Shown piece after piece: positions 34,857 through 44,520 of a stretch of DNA of 64,000 nt. The first letter of the stretch is position 1. Each line of letters starts with the position of its first letter. Source of the DNA: DATFDN01 sp963756495 (GTDB lineage Bacteria > Pseudomonadota > Alphaproteobacteria > Acetobacterales > Acetobacteraceae); contig CAVWNS010000002.1 in NCBI GenBank assembly GCA_963756495.1, positions 558,001 to 622,000 of the forward strand, given 5' to 3'. Under the pieces are notes generated by a model. That model searched no databases. It was not told the origin of the DNA and worked only from the letters and a program-made list of their open reading frames with translations. The translations under genes were made by a program, and so were the position numbers.

Positions 34857-37331
34857 GGGCGGCTCCGATAGGTTACGGCGCTGGCCAGGTTCAGCGCGCG
34901 CACCTCGCCTTCCGGCACCGGCGCGCCGGCGACGAGGGGGATCAGGCGGATACGCCGCTCCAGCCCGGGCGGCAGATGGAACCAATCCTCCTCGGCACGA
35001 TAGTTCTCGTCCTCGACATGGACGAACTGCGCGAGTGCCTGGGTGCTGAGGCACAGCGTCCAGGCGTCCTCCTCCCGCAACAGGCCGGCGCGCACGCCCA
35101 GATCCTCGCGCGCGGGCAGGCGCTTGCGGGTGAAATGGTACGGCATCGGCGATCAGCGCGCCCGTGTCGGGTTCGGCGAGCCAGGCGGCGGTGACGGCGT
35201 GGAAGGGCGGCCCGAACCGGTAGGCGTAGGCCATGTCGAAGAACTCCGGCAGCAGGGCGCTGCCGGGAATCAGGGCCGCGCCGCGCGGCCCCACCTCCAC
35301 CGCGCGCCGCGCCTCGCGGATCGGGGTGCGGCCCTCGCGCAGGCAGAGCAGCGTCAGCCGCGCCCGCAGGACCTGGTCGGTCTCGTTCAGGACGTGCAGA
35401 TGCAGGCCGTTCAGGCCTTCGTCGGTGATGACGAGCTGGCGCGGGCGGAAGGCGCGACGCAGCGCGTGATAGGCTGGCTTGGGCCGGCCGAGCGAGTCGA
35501 TCACCCCCCAGCCGGCGCCCGGCCGGATGTCGGAGAGCTGATAGACCAGCCCGCCCGCGCAGACCGAGCCGCTGCGCCGCCACTCGGCGAACACCCCCTC
35601 CATCACCGCGCAGCTCACCGCGCGCGAGGCGTCGAGATAGCGCTCGAAATCCTCGTAGCGCAGGGCGGCGGGATCGACGTCGAAAAGGTCGCGCAGATAG
35701 AAGTCGCGGATATCCTCGAAATCCCACGCCACGCCCATGTCGTGCGGCGTACCCGCTTTCCAGCGCGGGTCGGTGGTGGAGGAGACGGGCAACACCTCGG
35801 CGACGGTGCGCGCGCTGGGAACGTTCGCGAAGCCCAGGCATTCGGAGGTGAAGCGCACCTCGGCACGCCGCGCGTCGGTCAGCGGCAACTGATAGCAACC
35901 GACACCGTAATAATGGGTCACGCCCTGGTTGGGCAGGAATGGCCAGTCGCCGCCGCACGGGCTGTTGACGACGTAGGGCACGTCCGGGCTTAGGATCGCG
36001 GCAATCTCCGGGATCAGTGAGGTGTGCGGCCCGTCCTGCCATGCCGCGCGAGGCTGTCCGAACATGGCGGCCTGCTGCATCACCTCGCTCCCGCCGCACA
36101 GCACCGCCAGGCTGGCGCGCGGCTGGGTGCGCGCCAGCACCTGTGCCACCTCGGCGGCCAGCATGCCCCGGAAGTCTTCGTCCTTCATCGGGTAGTCGAA
36201 GTTGGACAGCATGACATCCTGCCAGACCATCACGCCGAGAGCATCGCACGCCTCAAAGAAGGCGTCGCTCTCGTAGATCATCGTGCCCGGAACGCGGATC
36301 ATGTTCATGCCGGCGTCACGGGCGGCCAGGAGCAATGGCATGTAATCCGCGCGCCCGCCGGGCAGGGTCACAAGGTCGGGCGTCGTCCAGCATGCCCCCC
36401 GGCAGAACACCGCGTCGTCGTTGACCCTCAGGGTAAAGCCCTTGCCGTCCGCGCCGGTATCGATCGCCAGGGTTCGGAACCCGAGCGGGGCCAGCACCAT
36501 CTCATCCTCGCCGATCCGCAGGCGCGCGGGATAGAGATACGGCTCGCCGTGAGTGTGGGGCCACCAGCGGCGTACCCTGGCCAGTCGGACGGTGCCCGCG
36601 AAAGCGCGCGGGCCGGTGCGCTCGAGCCCCGTCCCGGCCCCGCCCACGCACAGCCGCACGGGGCCACCGGGCTCGTCTTCCAGCACAAGGGCGATCGTGG
36701 CCAGTCCGTCGCCATCCTCGATCCGCGTGCGCAGCGCGAGCGCCGACGGAAGCGGCCGTCCCGGCACGATGGGGGCCACGGTGACGGGGCGCCATGGGCC
36801 GACCGGGTGGACCACCGGACACCAGCCGGGCATGCGCCCGAGCAGCGTGGTGCGCGCGAAGCGAAGCGTGGGCGGCTGGATCATGCGCGGCCGCCAGCGC
36901 GCGCGCCCGCGCTTGGCCGCGAGCCAGCGGCTGAGGCTGCGAAAACAGATATGCAGGTCATTGCGTGACAGGGTGGACAGCTCCAGCCGGTGCGCGAGAA
37001 ACATGTTCTCCGAAACCAGGAGCCGTTCGCCGTTGACCCAGACCTCGGCGATCGTCGCCAACCCCTCCAGGCGCAGCGTGTCGCGCCCGCTACCCGCGAA
37101 CGCGGCCCGGAACCAGAAATCATGGTCATCGAGCGGCAGCGCCGCGACACCATCCCAGAGCCCCGCCGCACGCATCGCGCCGGCGACGGTGCCAGGCACC
37201 GCGGCTGGGTGCCAAGCGAGATCGCGCGGAAGGCTGGAAGGCGCGAGCGCCGCGCCGGGATCGGTGCGCGCCCACTCCCAGCCGGTCAGGGTGTCGGGGG
37301 CGCTGGAACTCATGCCGGTCTTCGCAACCAT
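34853..37331 (-). CDS. Glycoside hydrolase family 2-like protein (one frameshift)
   Basis: About 825 residues with the beta-mannosidase-type layout: sugar-binding jelly roll (LTGWEWARTDPG, LRLEGLATIAEVWVNGERLL, SENMFLAHRLEL), Ig-like domain, then a TIM barrel (RDAGMNMIRVPGTMIYESD, FFEACDALGVMVWQDVMLSN, VLCGGSEVMQQAAMF, FTSECLGFANVPS). In GH2 the acid/base is an N-E pair; here GGSEV has Ser before Glu, and ECLGF is the nucleophile-position candidate. A one-base shift near 35140 separates the last 97 residues (PYHFTRKRLPAREDLG ... AVTYRSRP), which clearly continue the same protein. It follows DUF1839 by ~95 bp and overlaps the hydrolase gene, so it belongs to the carrier-protein operon. Confidence 0.78.
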
Positions 37332-37425
37332 GTCGTCGTCGCAACTCGCCGCTGGCAGCGCGCCATGCGACGGGCACGCGCGATCACGCGCCGATGCGAG
37401 GCGGATGAGCGGGCGCCCGTCATAA

Positions 37426-38397
37426 TCAGCTGTACCGCGCCGACAGTGGGGCCATGACGGCGTCGTAGGTCCGCGCGAGCGAGGCGATCGTGTCCATGCA
37501 GCGGTCGGACTTGCGCTTGGCGGCAACGCGGGCGAGCTGGAACTGCAGCGCCTTCGATCCCGCGGCCATGCGGTCGCAGTCCTCGGCTATCGCCTCCAAC
37601 CCGGTCTCGCCGTGATGCTCCAGCCAGCGCAGATAGGAACCGAGCAGCTCATAGTTGCTGCCGATCTGGCGCGTCGTGTGGAACGCGTAGATGTGGTAGA
37701 ATGCCTCGCCCTCGGCGGCCAGCCGCTCGGCGTGTTCGTTCATGACCTCCTTGTAGAGCTGGAATGGGTTCGCTTCCGGCCGGCGGCGCAGGTGCTTGCT
37801 CAGCAGCTCGCGCGCGGCGGCGACCAGCGCCGGGCCTTGCAGGGCCGGGAAGCGCCGGTAGGCCAACTCGGCGAACGGCGGCAGGATATCCTCCTGGGCA
37901 ATGAACCCCTCGCCACGGCGGAAGATGCCGTCGTAATCCTCATCGACGAGTTCATAGCACCCATTGGCGTGAAAGTAGCGCAGCCGGCGCGCGGCGGGAT
38001 CGATGTCAATGGCGCCGATAGTGGTCTTGACGTGCACCATGCGATAGCTGGTTGCCCGCGTATCCGGCAGATACCACCCGTCCACCTCGGCCAGCACGAC
38101 CCGCCCGCGCTTGAGCTGCTCGATCGTGTGGCGCTCCAGCGTGTCGTAGCACGAGATTTCGTGGACGATGACGCCGTACAGCCGCTCCAGGTCCTCATGC
38201 GGAGTCTTAAAGAAGGTGAACTGATCGCCCTCGAAGTCCATGGCGACGGTGAATGCCAGCGACGGCGTGGGATCGAAGCCCCAGTGGTCGAGCAGCCCGA
38301 TCCACAGATCCATGTAGCAGTTGGCGAGCGGCCAGTTGCGATCGGCCGCTTGCAGCGTGCAGCTGCCGGGCGGCTTGACCTGGCTGATCTGGTTCAT
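37426..38397 (-). CDS. DUF1839 family protein, candidate aminoacyl transferase
   Basis: A 323-aa protein. ATG at 38397 overlaps the ligase stop (ATGA). Conserved features include NCYMDLWIGLLDHWG (Cys27), a central VLAEVDGWYLPDTRATSYR, HVKTTIGAIDID (His122, Asp131/133) and YFHANGCYEL. The order Cys-His-Asp recalls papain-like transferases such as BtrH, which moves an acyl group from a carrier protein to an amine. That comparison is my inference. Seen: constant linkage here to a carrier protein and its aminoacylating ligase. Family function is not established. Confidence 0.85.
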   Translation of the reverse strand: MNQISQVKPPGSCTLQAADRNWPLANCYMDLWIGLLDHWGFDPTPSLAFTVAMDFEGDQFTFFKTPHEDLERLYGVIVHEISCYDTLERHTIEQLKRGRVVLAEVDGWYLPDTRATSYRMVHVKTTIGAIDIDPAARRLRYFHANGCYELVDEDYDGIFRRGEGFIAQEDILPPFAELAYRRFPALQGPALVAAARELLSKHLRRRPEANPFQLYKEVMNEHAERLAAEGEAFYHIYAFHTTRQIGSNYELLGSYLRWLEHHGETGLEAIAEDCDRMAAGSKALQFQLARVAAKRKSDRCMDTIASLARTYDAVMAPLSARYS

Positions 38398-39311
38398 GCC
38401 TGCTCCCACAGCACGGCGCGCACATCAGCGGGCCATTCGCGCGCGTCCAGCCCGTGATGGCGGAACAGCGCGAGCACGATGCGCTCCAGTCCGAAGCCGA
38501 TGCAGGCAGTATGCGCCTGGCCACCCTCGGCCGTGCGGATGCCCCAGGTCTGGCCGAAATGGTCAGCGTGATAGTTGAAGCTCATGCAAGCCGTCGGCTT
38601 CTCGGTGCTGGTCACCGGGACCAGCAGCTCGAATTTAAACTTCTGCTCGCGCTGGCTGTCGGCCAGCAGCTTGCCGGAGCGGCCGAAGAACGGATCGTTG
38701 GCGACATCGATCTCGTGCGGCACCTGCAACCGAGTGAACAGCTCGCTTCCGTAATCCATCCAGCCGTTGCGGAATTCCAGCACCTGCTCGGCGCGACCGA
38801 TGCGGACATATTCCTGCATCTGAAACAGTTGCATCCGGACCGGATCGATCGAGGGCTCCCGCCGAAAGCACCAGGAGCGCACGTCGAACAGCCGCCCTTC
38901 GGCTGGCAGCGGTCCCCGCTTGGCGGTGATCGGATAGACCGGGTAGCAGGCCGCCGGGGTCAGCGCGAGGTCGGTCGGCTTCTGCCCGTCCAGCCATTCG
39001 TCGCTGCCGGCCTCCATGCAGCGCAGCAACGCGCGGTGCTCGCGCTCGGTGCCGCAAAAGGCGTGAACGGTGCCAGCCAATTGCGGGAAGCTCTTGAAAT
39101 AGCCTGCCCTGACCAGGCTGTCGCGATGCATCCCGGGCGGGAAGCGCAGCAGCTCGGCACCGCGCTCGCGTCCCCAACGACCAAGCCGGGCGGCGACCCG
39201 CTCGAGCACCTCCTCGAACATCTGGCTCCGGCCATACAGACCATCGACGCCGGTCGGCAGAAGCAATCCGGAGGCGAAGAGCTGGTCCAGGTAGGAAGGC
39301 TGGGCGTCCAT
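38394..39311 (-). CDS. Amino acid:[carrier protein] ligase (SerRS-like)
   Basis: A 305-aa homologue of the catalytic core of atypical seryl-tRNA synthetase, lacking any tRNA-binding arm. Class II motif 2 is WCFRREPSIDPVRMQLFQMQ (Arg near residue 150), motif 3 is CIGFGLERIVLALFRHHG (Arg277). Candidate zinc ligands are Cys122 (AACYPVYP), Glu167 (MQEYVRIG) and Cys270 (HTACIGF), matching the Cys-Glu-Cys site of this class. Known members from Bradyrhizobium and relatives activate glycine or alanine with ATP and load it on the phosphopantetheine arm of a dedicated carrier protein, not on tRNA. A carrier protein is encoded two genes upstream, which supports the call strongly. Confidence 0.93.
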   Translation of the reverse strand: MDAQPSYLDQLFASGLLLPTGVDGLYGRSQMFEEVLERVAARLGRWGRERGAELLRFPPGMHRDSLVRAGYFKSFPQLAGTVHAFCGTEREHRALLRCMEAGSDEWLDGQKPTDLALTPAACYPVYPITAKRGPLPAEGRLFDVRSWCFRREPSIDPVRMQLFQMQEYVRIGRAEQVLEFRNGWMDYGSELFTRLQVPHEIDVANDPFFGRSGKLLADSQREQKFKFELLVPVTSTEKPTACMSFNYHADHFGQTWGIRTAEGGQAHTACIGFGLERIVLALFRHHGLDAREWPADVRAVLWEQA

Positions 39312-39312
39312 G

Positions 39313-40473
39313 TCAGAAGATCCTTGGGCTCGGCTTGTGCATCAGCAGGAGGTTGGCCGTGTTCTCCTGGATGCGGTCATTGTTGATCATCAGCGGCGCC
39401 GACATCAGGTCGCGCAGGTGCCGCCCCAGGCTGCAATCACTGTCGTTGCGGTAGGCATTGATGCCGCAGATGCGGAATGCCTCGTGCACCACGTCCAGGC
39501 ACAGCTCGGAGACCGTTGTCTTCAGGTTGTTCATGTCCGCGGTGAACGGCAGCGATTGCGGCACGCCACCCGCCGCGCGCGCCGCCTCGTAGGTGGCGAG
39601 TGCCGCGCCAAGCCGTGCCTCGATCGCCGCCAGGAGCCCGTATCCCTGCGACAGCCGCCGCCCCGCCGCGCCGAGGCCGGCGCCTGATCCGCGCACGGAC
39701 TTGCGGACGTAGTCGCGCGCCCGCGCCATCGCGTCCTGGGCAATGCCGAGCCACAGGCTCCCCCACAGCAGGTGCGAGACCGGAACCATGCTCTGCGCCA
39801 TGATGTCGGCGAAGGGCGCCGGCAGCACCTGGTCCGCCACGCCGGTCATCCGCATCACGAATCCCTCGGTGCAGGTGCCGCGCATCCCCAGCGCATTCCA
39901 CCCGGAGGTCTGCTCCAGCGTGTAGTCGCCGCGGATCGCGGTCACCAGCACCTGATCGTTGCCGGGCGAGCCGGGCGAGCGCCGGGCCGTGATGAGCAGC
40001 GCATCGGCGGCACGGCCGTAGGAGATGGAGGGCGCCTTTTTCTCCAGCTGGATGCGCCCGTCCTCGATCTCCACGGCGCAGATGCTGTCATTCATGCGCC
40101 CGCCGGTGCCCACCTCGGTTGTGACGGAGGCGATCAGCAGCTGCTCGGCCGCAACGCGGCGCATGAAGTCGGCATACCAAGGGTTGTCGCCACAATGATC
40201 GACCACCGCGCATACCTGGATCTGGTGCATCGCGTAGATCATCGCGCTGGCCGCGCAGGAATGCCCCAGCTCGTTGCACAGGGCCGCCGCATGCGACAAC
40301 GGCCGGCCCTGGCCGCCGTACTGGGCCGGGATCAGCGTGCTGAGCAGCGCGCCCTTGCGCAGGGCCGCGAACGTCTCCTCGGGGAATCGGCTGTCGCGAT
40401 CCACCGAGGCGGCGTGCTCGGCCGCGATCTTGACGGCCAGCGCCGCCGCCGCCTCCTTCGGGTCGGTCATCAC
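39313..40473 (-). CDS. Acyl-CoA dehydrogenase-like flavoprotein
   Basis: A 386-aa ACAD-fold protein: LIPAQYGGQGRPLSHAAALC, MIYAMHQIQVCAVVDHCGDN, ASVTTEVGTGGRMNDSICAV, LEKKAPSISYGRAADALLIT (FAD-binding region) and a C-terminal helical bundle ending SLGRHLRDLMSAPLMINNDR. Its ATG overlaps the carrier-protein stop (ATGA), and the ligase starts one base after its own stop. In such operons the enzyme may oxidise the aminoacyl group while tethered to the carrier, as dehydrogenases do in several natural-product pathways; this is inference. The usual catalytic Glu cannot be assigned by eye. Confidence 0.88.
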   Translation of the reverse strand: MMTDPKEAAAALAVKIAAEHAASVDRDSRFPEETFAALRKGALLSTLIPAQYGGQGRPLSHAAALCNELGHSCAASAMIYAMHQIQVCAVVDHCGDNPWYADFMRRVAAEQLLIASVTTEVGTGGRMNDSICAVEIEDGRIQLEKKAPSISYGRAADALLITARRSPGSPGNDQVLVTAIRGDYTLEQTSGWNALGMRGTCTEGFVMRMTGVADQVLPAPFADIMAQSMVPVSHLLWGSLWLGIAQDAMARARDYVRKSVRGSGAGLGAAGRRLSQGYGLLAAIEARLGAALATYEAARAAGGVPQSLPFTADMNNLKTTVSELCLDVVHEAFRICGINAYRNDSDCSLGRHLRDLMSAPLMINNDRIQENTANLLLMHKPSPRIF

Positions 40474-40733
40474 TCGCCTTGCTCGGCGCGCAGCTCCGCG
40501 ACCGCGCGCGAGAGATTGCCGATCGAAGAGAAGGACTTGCGCGACAGGAGATGTTCGGGAAACTCGATGTCGAACATCTCTTCGATCGACATCAGGACAT
40601 TGACGATCGCCAGGGAATCCAGCCCCGCAGCGAACAGGTCCGCGTCGTCGTCGAGAGTGCCGACTGGCACGGCGAGCCTGCCGCTGCTGGCCAGGATGGC
40701 CCGGATATCCTCGTTCATAACAGCGGCGTTCAT
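40470..40733 (-). CDS. Acyl/aminoacyl carrier protein
   Basis: An 87-aa four-helix carrier protein. The phosphopantetheine attachment site is Ser40 in LFAAGLDSLAIVNVLMS (the DSL motif). The acidic helix 2 (IEEMFDIEFPEHLL) is typical of ACPs. ATG at 40733 or 40718 are both possible; the longer is used. It is the first gene of the operon and overlaps the dehydrogenase gene by four bases, so carrier, dehydrogenase, ligase and DUF1839 are likely made in a fixed ratio. Confidence 0.92.
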   Translation of the reverse strand: MNAAVMNEDIRAILASSGRLAVPVGTLDDDADLFAAGLDSLAIVNVLMSIEEMFDIEFPEHLLSRKSFSSIGNLSRAVAELRAEQGE

Positions 40734-41233
40734 ACGACCGGCTCCATACGTTCTTCGTTCATCAGGTCCAAACGCCAGGCACAAGCGACCGGCAGCAACC
40801 GCGCCAGCCTGTGCGAGGACTTAAAATCGGTTCCGGAGCGACGCCTTGCGATATCATTCCCTGAAACGGGATGCATCACGTCCCCTCGATCGTCCCTGAC
40901 CCGGCGCACCATCCTGCGTCATCCCATTGTCACAGCATTCCCCCTCCTGTCTCGGTCCGAGAGCGACACAGGGGTCCCGCAGTGAGTGTATTACTTAACA
41001 GCAAGCCCCGTGCCAACGTTCTGCGGCGTCTCGGCGGGCAGGGCGGGAAATCATTGCCTTCTCAATACGCCACCCTTTACGTTGCGCCCCGTTACCTGCG
41101 GCTGTAGCGTCGTAAAGCGACACAACTGTCCCGGGTGGCTTCGGCAAGAACTCGTGAACCGTCGGGAGCGGGGCGGAATGCGCACGTGCATTCCGGTTAT
41201 CATCCCCGGACCGCTTGGACCAGAAGGCGACGC
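40734..41233. other. Divergent regulatory region
   Basis: Five hundred bases with no credible gene lie between the carrier-protein operon (leftward) and the methyltransferase (rightward). The stretch is more AT-rich in places (e.g. around 40985-41000, GTGTATTACTTAACAGC). It must carry promoters for both directions; no sure motif could be picked by eye. Confidence 0.4.
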
Positions 41234-42088
41234 ATGCACGCGGACATGGATCGGGTGAATCGCCGCGTCTATGCCAGTCGCGGAGCGCTTCGGCAGTATG
41301 GCACGGCGGCCGGATGGCTCGACGCCGGCGAGCGGGCGGCGGTCATGCGGGGGGCCAGCGGACTGAACGGCGGGCCAATTCTCGACATCGGCGTCGGCGG
41401 CGGCCGCACTGCACCCCTCCTGCACGCACTCGGCGGCGCCTATACCGGCGTGGACTACACCCCCGACCTGGTCGCCCGTGCCCGGCAGCGCTTCCCCGAT
41501 CTCGACTTGCGGGAGATGGACGCGCGTCGGCTCGATTTCCCGGATGCGAGCTTCGCCCTGGTCGTCTTCTCCTATAATGGCATCGACTCGGTCGATCTCG
41601 CCGGGCGCGCGCGGGTCCTTCACGAAGTCTATCGCGTGCTGGCGCCTGGGGGCGCCTTCGTTTTCTCCTCACTTAATCGAGAGGGACGCGCCTATGGTGA
41701 GCGGCCCTGGGTGCGCGAGCAGCACTGGAAGGGGCTGGGCGGCCTATTGCGCCTGGGACGGCGGACCGTGATGGCGGTGGTGAACCGGATGCGGCACCGG
41801 GCGCTGTTCCGCGACGAGGGAGACATCGCCCTGGCGCCGATCGCGGTTCATAATTTCGGCCTGGTGACCGTGTTCACCTCCATGACCGCGCAGATACGCC
41901 AGCTCGAAGCGGCGGGTTTCACCGTTGAAGCGGTGCTGGACGACGCCTCCGGCCAGCCGGCCAGCGAGCAAACCGACCATCGGCGCGCACCCTGGTTCTA
42001 TTACGTCGCCCGCAAGCCGTCCGCCGAGGTTCCCACCGTGGCCTCGCCCGCCGATCCGCCGGCCCAGGCAGGACTCCAAGCCGGTTGA
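41234..42088 (+). CDS. Class I SAM-dependent methyltransferase
   Basis: A 284-aa methyltransferase: motif I ILDIGVGGGRTAPLLHALGG, post-I YTGVDYTPDLVARARQRFP, motif II DLREMDARRLDFPDASFALV, and YRVLAPGGAFVFSSLN. ATG at 41234 with AGAAGG just upstream begins the globular domain. The C-terminal half (YVARKPSAEV) is typical of methyltransferases in biosynthetic loci. It is divergent from the carrier-protein operon and may modify its product; that link is positional only. Confidence 0.88.
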   Translation: MHADMDRVNRRVYASRGALRQYGTAAGWLDAGERAAVMRGASGLNGGPILDIGVGGGRTAPLLHALGGAYTGVDYTPDLVARARQRFPDLDLREMDARRLDFPDASFALVVFSYNGIDSVDLAGRARVLHEVYRVLAPGGAFVFSSLNREGRAYGERPWVREQHWKGLGGLLRLGRRTVMAVVNRMRHRALFRDEGDIALAPIAVHNFGLVTVFTSMTAQIRQLEAAGFTVEAVLDDASGQPASEQTDHRRAPWFYYVARKPSAEVPTVASPADPPAQAGLQAG

Positions 42089-42097
42089 GCCACGCCC

Positions 42098-43156
42098 TCA
42101 ACCGGCGCGGCGGTAGCGCGGGATCGCCTCCTGGCACAGCAGCCGCACCAACTCCATGACCCGCGCGTGCGGAATTCGTCCGCCGGAATTCATCTCCGCC
42201 AGAATGCCGTCCAGCCCCAACTCCGCCCGCAGCGCGATCAAGCGGTCGGCCACGGCCTCCGGCGTGCCCACGATGATCTTCTCACGCAGCACGTCGTCGT
42301 AGTCGATGGTCTGCAGGCGCTGGCCACGCTCGGCGCGCTGCTCGACCGCCCGCGCCCCGGCACGGCTCGCCGATTCTTCCAGTTGCGCTCCAAGCGTGCG
42401 GTACAAGTGCATGACGCTCGCCGCCGGCTCGGTGTGTGCCCGCTCCGCCGTCGCCGCGAGATAGACCGGCACGCGCAGATAGACCCGACCCTCGCCCGGA
42501 TGGCCGGCCGCGTGATACGCCGTGCGATAGGCGTCGAGCAGCGGGCCCAGCTCCGACAGCGTCCCCAGGCGGACGGCGCAGAAGATCGGAAAGCCCATCG
42601 CGCCGATCGCGGCGTAGGTGTCGGGACTGGTCGCCGCCACGCGGATTTCGGGGTGCGGCGACTGCAAGGGTTTGGGGACGAGGCAGACATTCTCGAATCG
42701 GTAGAATTCGCCAGCGAAGCTGAACCGGTCCTGCGTCCACGCCCGGCGCAGCACCTCCAGCACCTCGGCGAAGCGCTCCCGGCTCTCGGCATAGGACACG
42801 CCGTACGCCTCGTACGTGCGTGGAAAGCCGCTGCGACCCACGCCGAAGATCAGTCGGCCCTGGCTGATGTGATCGACCGTCGCGGCCTCCTCGGCCAGCC
42901 GCAGGGGATGGCAGAGAGGCAGCACCTGGACGGCGATGCCGATGCGGATGCGTTGCGTGCGCACGGCGATCGCGCTGGCCACGGTCAGCGGCGCGGCGAG
43001 GACCGAACGGTCGGGTGCCACGTGCAGCTCGGCCAGCCACAGCGCGTCGAGCCCCCACCGCTCCGCCGCGTCCACTTGCTCGAAGCTCTCGGCGAAAGCC
43101 GCTGCTTCGGTCTGCCCGGGCACGCGCTGGAACTCGTGAAACATGCCGAATTCCAT
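42098..43156 (-). CDS. LLM-class flavin-dependent oxidoreductase
   Basis: A 352-aa luciferase-like enzyme. Segments: MEFGMFHEFQRVPGQ, RWGLDALWLAELHVAPDRSV, RIGIAVQVLPLCHPLRLAEE, LIFGVGRSGFPRTYEAYGV and VGTPEAVADRLIALRAELG. It uses reduced flavin and O2. No flavin reductase is adjacent, so it must rely on one in trans. It is convergent with the methyltransferase (9-bp gap). Confidence 0.9.
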   Translation of the reverse strand: MEFGMFHEFQRVPGQTEAAAFAESFEQVDAAERWGLDALWLAELHVAPDRSVLAAPLTVASAIAVRTQRIRIGIAVQVLPLCHPLRLAEEAATVDHISQGRLIFGVGRSGFPRTYEAYGVSYAESRERFAEVLEVLRRAWTQDRFSFAGEFYRFENVCLVPKPLQSPHPEIRVAATSPDTYAAIGAMGFPIFCAVRLGTLSELGPLLDAYRTAYHAAGHPGEGRVYLRVPVYLAATAERAHTEPAASVMHLYRTLGAQLEESASRAGARAVEQRAERGQRLQTIDYDDVLREKIIVGTPEAVADRLIALRAELGLDGILAEMNSGGRIPHARVMELVRLLCQEAIPRYRRAG

Positions 43157-43257
43157 GCGCCGGTCCTCCCCCAGGATCTCGGCTCAGCCTACGCGCCTCG
43201 ATTGACCGGCCGCAACGGCGCGGCCATCCTTGCGAGGCCGCAAGAGGACCGCGTTGC

Positions 43258-44466
43258 ATGGCGTTGAGCAGAACGACCCGCGTCAACCTGCTGATTGGCA
43301 ACGGTCATTTCCTGTCTCATTTTTATCAGTTGTGCCTGCCGCCGATGTTCCTCGTCTGGCAGACGGCGTTCGGCGTCAGCTTCGCCGAGCTTGGGCTCAG
43401 CATCGCCCTGATGTCGGGCACCACGGCGCTGTTGCAGACCCCTGTGGGCTTTCTGGTGGACCGTCACGGCGCGCGCGCGTTCCTGGTGGGCGGGGCGCTG
43501 CTGATGTCGCTGTCGATCGCCGCGATGGGGCTGGCGACGAGCTTCTGGCAAATCCTCGCGCTCTCGATGCTGTCCGGGATCGGCAACTCGGTGATCCATC
43601 CGGCCGACTACGCCATCATCAGCGGCTCGGTGGACAAGGACCGCATGGGCCGCTCCTTCGCGCTGCACACGTTCAGCGGCAATTTGGGTTTCTCCGCCGC
43701 GCCGCCGGTGATCGCCGCGCTGATGCTGGCAATGGGCTGGCGCTCCAGCCTGATGCTGGTCGGCTTGATGGGCCTGCCGGTGGTCGCCTCCATCCTGTTG
43801 CAGAGCGGCATCCTGACCGATCAGGTGCATCATCGCGCACACGCCGCCGGCGCCGGCATGACCGGGCGGGAACTGCTGTTCAGCCGCACGATGGTGCTGT
43901 TCTTCCTGTTCTTCGCGCTTGGCGCGATGGGCGGCGCGGGGGTGCAGTCCTGGCTGGTGACGGTGCTGCACACGACCAAGGCGCTGAGCCTGGAGATCGC
44001 CTCCGCCGCGCTGACTGGCTACATGCTCGGCTCCACCACCGGCGTATTGGTGGGCGGCTGGTTTGCCGATGCGCACAAGGATCATGTCGGACCGTTCGCC
44101 GTCGTGCTGACGGCGGTGTCGGCGGGGCTCATTTTGTGCGTCAACTGGCTCGGCCTGCCCGGAGCGGCGGTGATCGCGGTGATGTTCGCCGCCGGCCTCG
44201 CGCTCGGCGCCAGCCGCACGCCCCGCGACATCATGGTCAAGGACGCCGCGCCGCCTGGACAGATCGGCAAGGTGTTCGGCTTCGTCAGCTCCGGCCTGCC
44301 GCTGGGTTCGGCACTGACCCCGGCACCCTGCGGCTACCTGATCGACCGCGGGCATCCGGAACTGGTCCTGGTGCTGGTGGCCGCGCTATTGCTGTTGAGC
44401 CTGCTTTGCTGCGGCACGGCCCGGTCTTCCGCCCGGCGCGGCCCGGTCGCGGTGGCGGCCGAGTAG
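43258..44466 (+). CDS. MFS transporter
   Basis: A 402-aa major facilitator with 12 predicted helices. After helix 2 comes the loop signature GFLVDRHGARAFLVGG (a GxxxDRxGxR motif); the mid-protein loop is SGILTDQVHHRAHAAGAG. ATG at 43258 is chosen since helix 1 follows immediately. The FLSHFYQLCLPPMF start resembles the fosmidomycin-resistance (Fsr)-like branch, but the substrate is unknown. Confidence 0.88.
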   Translation: MALSRTTRVNLLIGNGHFLSHFYQLCLPPMFLVWQTAFGVSFAELGLSIALMSGTTALLQTPVGFLVDRHGARAFLVGGALLMSLSIAAMGLATSFWQILALSMLSGIGNSVIHPADYAIISGSVDKDRMGRSFALHTFSGNLGFSAAPPVIAALMLAMGWRSSLMLVGLMGLPVVASILLQSGILTDQVHHRAHAAGAGMTGRELLFSRTMVLFFLFFALGAMGGAGVQSWLVTVLHTTKALSLEIASAALTGYMLGSTTGVLVGGWFADAHKDHVGPFAVVLTAVSAGLILCVNWLGLPGAAVIAVMFAAGLALGASRTPRDIMVKDAAPPGQIGKVFGFVSSGLPLGSALTPAPCGYLIDRGHPELVLVLVAALLLLSLLCCGTARSSARRGPVAVAAE

Positions 44467-44520
44467 GCAAGCCGAACAGGCACCTCGCCGGGTGTCGCCC
44501 GCGTTGCTATAAGCCGCGCC

